In this document: positions 5,694-7,943 of the stretch, one piece after another
Position numbering within the stretch: position 1 is the stretch's first letter
Layout of the letters: every line of letters starts with the position of its first letter
Source of the DNA: an uncultured Hyphomicrobiales bacterium
Lineage (GTDB): Bacteria; Pseudomonadota; Alphaproteobacteria; Rhizobiales; Beijerinckiaceae
NCBI GenBank assembly: GCA_903918155.1
Contig: CAIXDD010000060.1
Coordinates: 1 to 7,943, forward strand
DNA length: 7,943 bases
Reading direction: 5' to 3'
Made by a program: the position numbers and the translations under genes
Notes under the pieces: generated by a model
Seen by the model: only the letters and a program-made list of their open reading frames with translations
The model's database searches: none
What the model was told of the DNA's origin: nothing

Positions 5694-6734
5694 ATGCAGG
5701 TAGGCTTGTTTGACCATATCGGGCGCGGCGGCGCGCAGCTCGCCAGGCTCTATGACGAGCGCCTCGCCTTCTATGGCGCCGCGGACAAGATGGGCTTCTA
5801 TTGCATGCATCTGGCCGAGCATCATTGCTCGCCGGTGAACATGGCGCCCTCGCCCTCCGTCTTCCTCGCCGCGCTGGCGCGCGCGACGACGAATATGCGC
5901 CTTGGCCCGCTGTGCTATCTGCTCACGCTCTATTCGCCGCTGCGCATCCTCGAAGAGATAGCCATGCTCGATCATCTCAGCCATGGACGGCTGGAGATCG
6001 GCGTGGGACGCGGCGTTTCGCCCTTCGAGCTGGGCTATCACAATGTGGACCATTCCAAGTCCCGCGACATTTTCATCGACGCCTATCAATGCGTGCGCGA
6101 GGGCATGAAGGCCGACGTGCTGAACTACAGCGGCGAATTCTATTCCTACAAGGACGCGCCCATCGAATTGCATCCCCATCAGGAGGCGCCGGCCTTCTGG
6201 TACGGCTCCTCCAACAAGGTGGGCGCGACCTGGGCGGGCGAACACGGCATGCATTTCACCGCCAACGGCTCGACCGCTTTCGCGCGCGAGAACATCGCCG
6301 CCTTCAAGGAAGCGCTCGCCCGGCGCGGCGCGCCTGAAGTGGCCAAGCCGGAATTCTCCGGCGGCGCCGCCATCGGCGCGCTGCGTCAGATCGTGGTGGC
6401 GGAAACCGACGAAGAGGCGATGCGCATCGCGGAGCCTGCGGCGCTGAAGCACCATGAGGAAATCAATTGGCTGCGCAACAAGCACGGCGTGACCGAACAT
6501 ACCGCGCGCCTCAACGTGCCGCGCGCCCACAGCCTTGAGGGCATGATCAAGGAAGGCACGCTCATCGCGGGCTCGCCCAAGACCGTGCTGGAGCAGATCG
6601 AGCGGCAGGCGGAGGCGCTGGGCTCCAATTACGTGCTCGCCTATATGATGTTCGGCGACATGAAGCTCGACGACGCCATGCGCTCGCTCAATCTTTTCCA
6701 TTCGGACGTGATGCCGGCGGTGGCCCGCATGTGA
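5694..6734 (+). CDS. LLM-class flavin-dependent monooxygenase, LLM-2
   Basis: A 346-residue cytoplasmic luciferase-like monooxygenase of standard family length. Landmarks: first strand MQVGLFDH, MGFYCMHLAEHHCSPVN (33-49) with Glu-His-His at 42-44 matching the luciferase catalytic region, SPLRILEEIAMLDHLSHGRL (81-100), EIGVGRGVSPFELG (101-114), AFWYGSSN (167-174) and AGSPKTV (292-298) with MMFGDM (318-323) near the C-terminus. It shares the fold and signature positions with LLM-1 but little of the remaining sequence, so the two are not a recent duplication and probably act on different substrates or steps. The GRG(V)SPFE version is common in alkanal-monooxygenase-like members. It is first in its operon, 54 bp before SBP-3. 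No flavin reductase is adjacent, so reduced flavin must come from elsewhere. Substrate unknown. Confidence 0.92.
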   Translation: MQVGLFDHIGRGGAQLARLYDERLAFYGAADKMGFYCMHLAEHHCSPVNMAPSPSVFLAALARATTNMRLGPLCYLLTLYSPLRILEEIAMLDHLSHGRLEIGVGRGVSPFELGYHNVDHSKSRDIFIDAYQCVREGMKADVLNYSGEFYSYKDAPIELHPHQEAPAFWYGSSNKVGATWAGEHGMHFTANGSTAFARENIAAFKEALARRGAPEVAKPEFSGGAAIGALRQIVVAETDEEAMRIAEPAALKHHEEINWLRNKHGVTEHTARLNVPRAHSLEGMIKEGTLIAGSPKTVLEQIERQAEALGSNYVLAYMMFGDMKLDDAMRSLNLFHSDVMPAVARM

Positions 6735-6788
6735 TCGATCGACTGCGCCCGCAGCAGCGCGAAGCGGCCGGGCGAACGGGAGGACGCT

Positions 6789-7859
6789 ATGAAGACGATC
6801 GCAGCCCTGTCCTGCATGGCGCTTGTCGCTTGCGCGAGCCATGCGCAGGCCCAGACCTTCGCCGGCAAGACGCTGACCATGGTCATCAATTACGGCGCCG
6901 GCGGCAATGTGGACACCGAGGGGCGCATTTTCGAGCGCCATCTCTCCAAACATATTCCCGGCAATCCGCATATCGTAGTCAACAATGTTCCCGGCGCAGG
7001 CGGCCTGACGGCGATCAACCAGCTCGGCGTCGGCGTGGGCGTGAAGGACCCCTCCACGACCTTCGGCTTCGTCACGTTCAATCCCATGGCGATCCTCGTC
7101 GACGATCCCGCCTTGCGCGTGAAGGTGGACGTGTTCTCGATGATCGCGGGCGTGGGCGGATATTACGTCGCCTATGCGCGGCGCGACGCCGTGCCTGAGC
7201 AGAAGCCGGCCGCATTCGCGCGCGCCAGCGACATTCATGCCGCAGGCTATGCGCGCTCCTCCGTCCATGACGTGCGCCTGCGCCTGCTGCTCGATCTTCT
7301 CGGACCCAAATATCAGGTGGTGACGGGCTTCCAGTCCACCGGCGCGGTCAATCTCGCGATGGAGCGCAACGAGATCAATTTCATGCTCTCCACCCTTCCC
7401 GGCTATGAAAGCCAGGTCGTGCCCAATCTCGTGGACAGGGGCGTCGCGATGCCCCTGTGGCAGATCGGCGCGCGCAATGCGAAGGGCGAGCTGACGGGCA
7501 GCGAGAAATTGCGCGCGCAGGGCGTGAAGTTTTTCGAGGAGATCTATCAGGAGGCGCATGGCAAGGCGCCGGAAGGCCCGCGCTATCGCGCGCTGCAGCT
7601 CGTGAACGAATTGCGCGCCCAGCTCGCGCGCGCCATTCTCATGCCGCCCGGCGCAAGCCCCGCCGCGGTGGAGGACTTGCGCAAGGCTTTCGACGGCCTC
7701 GCGCGCGACAGCGCGTTCATCGCCGAACATCTGAAGATCGTCGGGGAGGAGCCGGTGCTCATTCCCGGCGCCGACGCCCAGCGCCTCGTCGTCGACGCGG
7801 TGAAGGCCGCCGATCCCGACATGAAGAAAATCCTCAAGGACGCCGCTGGCGTCCAGTGA
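6789..7859 (+). CDS. Divergent TTT/Bug-type periplasmic substrate-binding protein, SBP-3
   Basis: A 356-residue exported protein related to the TctC/Bug receptors but the most divergent of the three. Family traces: FAGKTLTMVINYGAGGN (24-40), HIPGNPHIVVNNVPGAGGLT (55-74), VVTGFQSTGAVNLAMERNEI (177-196). The usual GGGYDxYAR is replaced by GAGGNVDTEGR (36-46), and GEVDG after the MER motif is replaced by NEINF, so the binding pocket is probably altered. The N-terminus allows two readings: ordinary Sec cleavage after SHAQA (21), or lipoprotein processing at Cys15 in LVAC, although a 14-residue signal would be unusually short. The start has GGGAGGA 4 nt upstream. It follows LLM-2 by 54 bp and precedes the next gene by 17 bp, so it belongs to the same operon. 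No membrane subunits are seen. Ligand unknown. Confidence 0.85.
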   Translation: MKTIAALSCMALVACASHAQAQTFAGKTLTMVINYGAGGNVDTEGRIFERHLSKHIPGNPHIVVNNVPGAGGLTAINQLGVGVGVKDPSTTFGFVTFNPMAILVDDPALRVKVDVFSMIAGVGGYYVAYARRDAVPEQKPAAFARASDIHAAGYARSSVHDVRLRLLLDLLGPKYQVVTGFQSTGAVNLAMERNEINFMLSTLPGYESQVVPNLVDRGVAMPLWQIGARNAKGELTGSEKLRAQGVKFFEEIYQEAHGKAPEGPRYRALQLVNELRAQLARAILMPPGASPAAVEDLRKAFDGLARDSAFIAEHLKIVGEEPVLIPGADAQRLVVDAVKAADPDMKKILKDAAGVQ

Positions 7860-7876
7860 TCCGACAGGAAAACGCC

Positions 7877-7943
7877 ATGAGCCTGCCCGCCGACATCCGC
7901 GCCGCCATTCAGGCCATGGGCGCGAGCGCCGAGCCCGAGCTGA
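7877..7943 (+). CDS. Unidentified protein, first 22 codons (cut by window edge)
   Basis: An open frame begins at ATG 7877, 17 bp after the SBP-3 stop, with AGGAA (7866-7870) 6 nt upstream, and runs off the window. The visible peptide is MSLPADIRAAIQAMGASAEP followed by EL. There is no signal peptide or membrane segment in this part. The short gap and proper ribosome binding site make it a real third gene of the LLM-2 operon. Starts of this kind (MxLPxxIxAxxxAMG) occur in some HSL-type alpha/beta-hydrolases, which would mirror the hydrolase of the first operon, but 22 residues are too few to assign a family. Confidence 0.6.
   Translation, partial: MSLPADIRAAIQAMGASAEPEL

Noticed and set aside
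5658..7730. A 690-codon open frame on the minus strand antisense to LLM-2 and SBP-3
   Set aside because: Its peptide is Arg/His/Ala/Gly-rich low-information sequence with no recognisable motif. It is explained by the strong G/C third-position bias of the plus-strand genes, which removes stop codons from one antisense frame. The plus strand has clear families and ribosome binding sites.
1..7943. CRISPR array, tRNA/rRNA genes, insertion sequence or integration site
   Set aside because: No regularly spaced direct repeats, no transposase-like protein, no terminal inverted repeats with target duplication and no tRNA-like cloverleaf were seen by eye.

Overview
The window is high-GC, densely coding DNA of alphaproteobacterial type (probably Hyphomicrobiales). 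The basis is the strong G/C third-position bias, short gaps with AGGAGG-like ribosome binding sites, and several proteins of the tripartite tricarboxylate transporter receptor (TTT/Bug) family, which is expanded in alpha- and betaproteobacteria. This placement comes from composition and protein families only; no taxonomic search was possible.

Layout, left to right. A partial IclR-type regulator (minus, 157 to the left edge) diverges from a plus-strand operon: alpha/beta-hydrolase (279-1052), luciferase-like flavin monooxygenase LLM-1 (1065-2225) and periplasmic TTT/Bug binding protein SBP-1 (2267-3337). A second binding protein, SBP-2, lies on the minus strand (4423-3404), convergent with SBP-1. 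Between the two is a hairpin with a T-tract in the SBP-2 direction. Divergent from SBP-2 is an NAD-dependent epimerase/dehydratase-type SDR (4564-5529). After a 164-bp gap rich in inverted repeats, a second operon begins: LLM-2 (5694-6734), SBP-3 (6789-7859) and the first 22 codons of an unidentified gene that runs off the right edge (from 7877).

The contents read as an accessory catabolic island: uptake receptors, two flavin-dependent oxygenases, a hydrolase and an NAD-dependent SDR under a divergent IclR-like regulator. The order 'LLM monooxygenase then TTT/Bug receptor' occurs twice with unrelated-looking copies, so uptake and oxygenation are probably coupled. A plausible but unproven scheme is uptake of a carboxylated compound, Baeyer-Villiger or hydroxylating attack by the LLM enzymes, hydrolysis of the ester or lactone by the alpha/beta-hydrolase, and oxidation or epimerisation of the product by the SDR. 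The substrate cannot be read from the sequence. No TctA/TctB membrane subunits, flavin reductase, RNA genes, mobile elements or CRISPR arrays are visible. Apart from the two edge-truncated genes, the genes appear intact.
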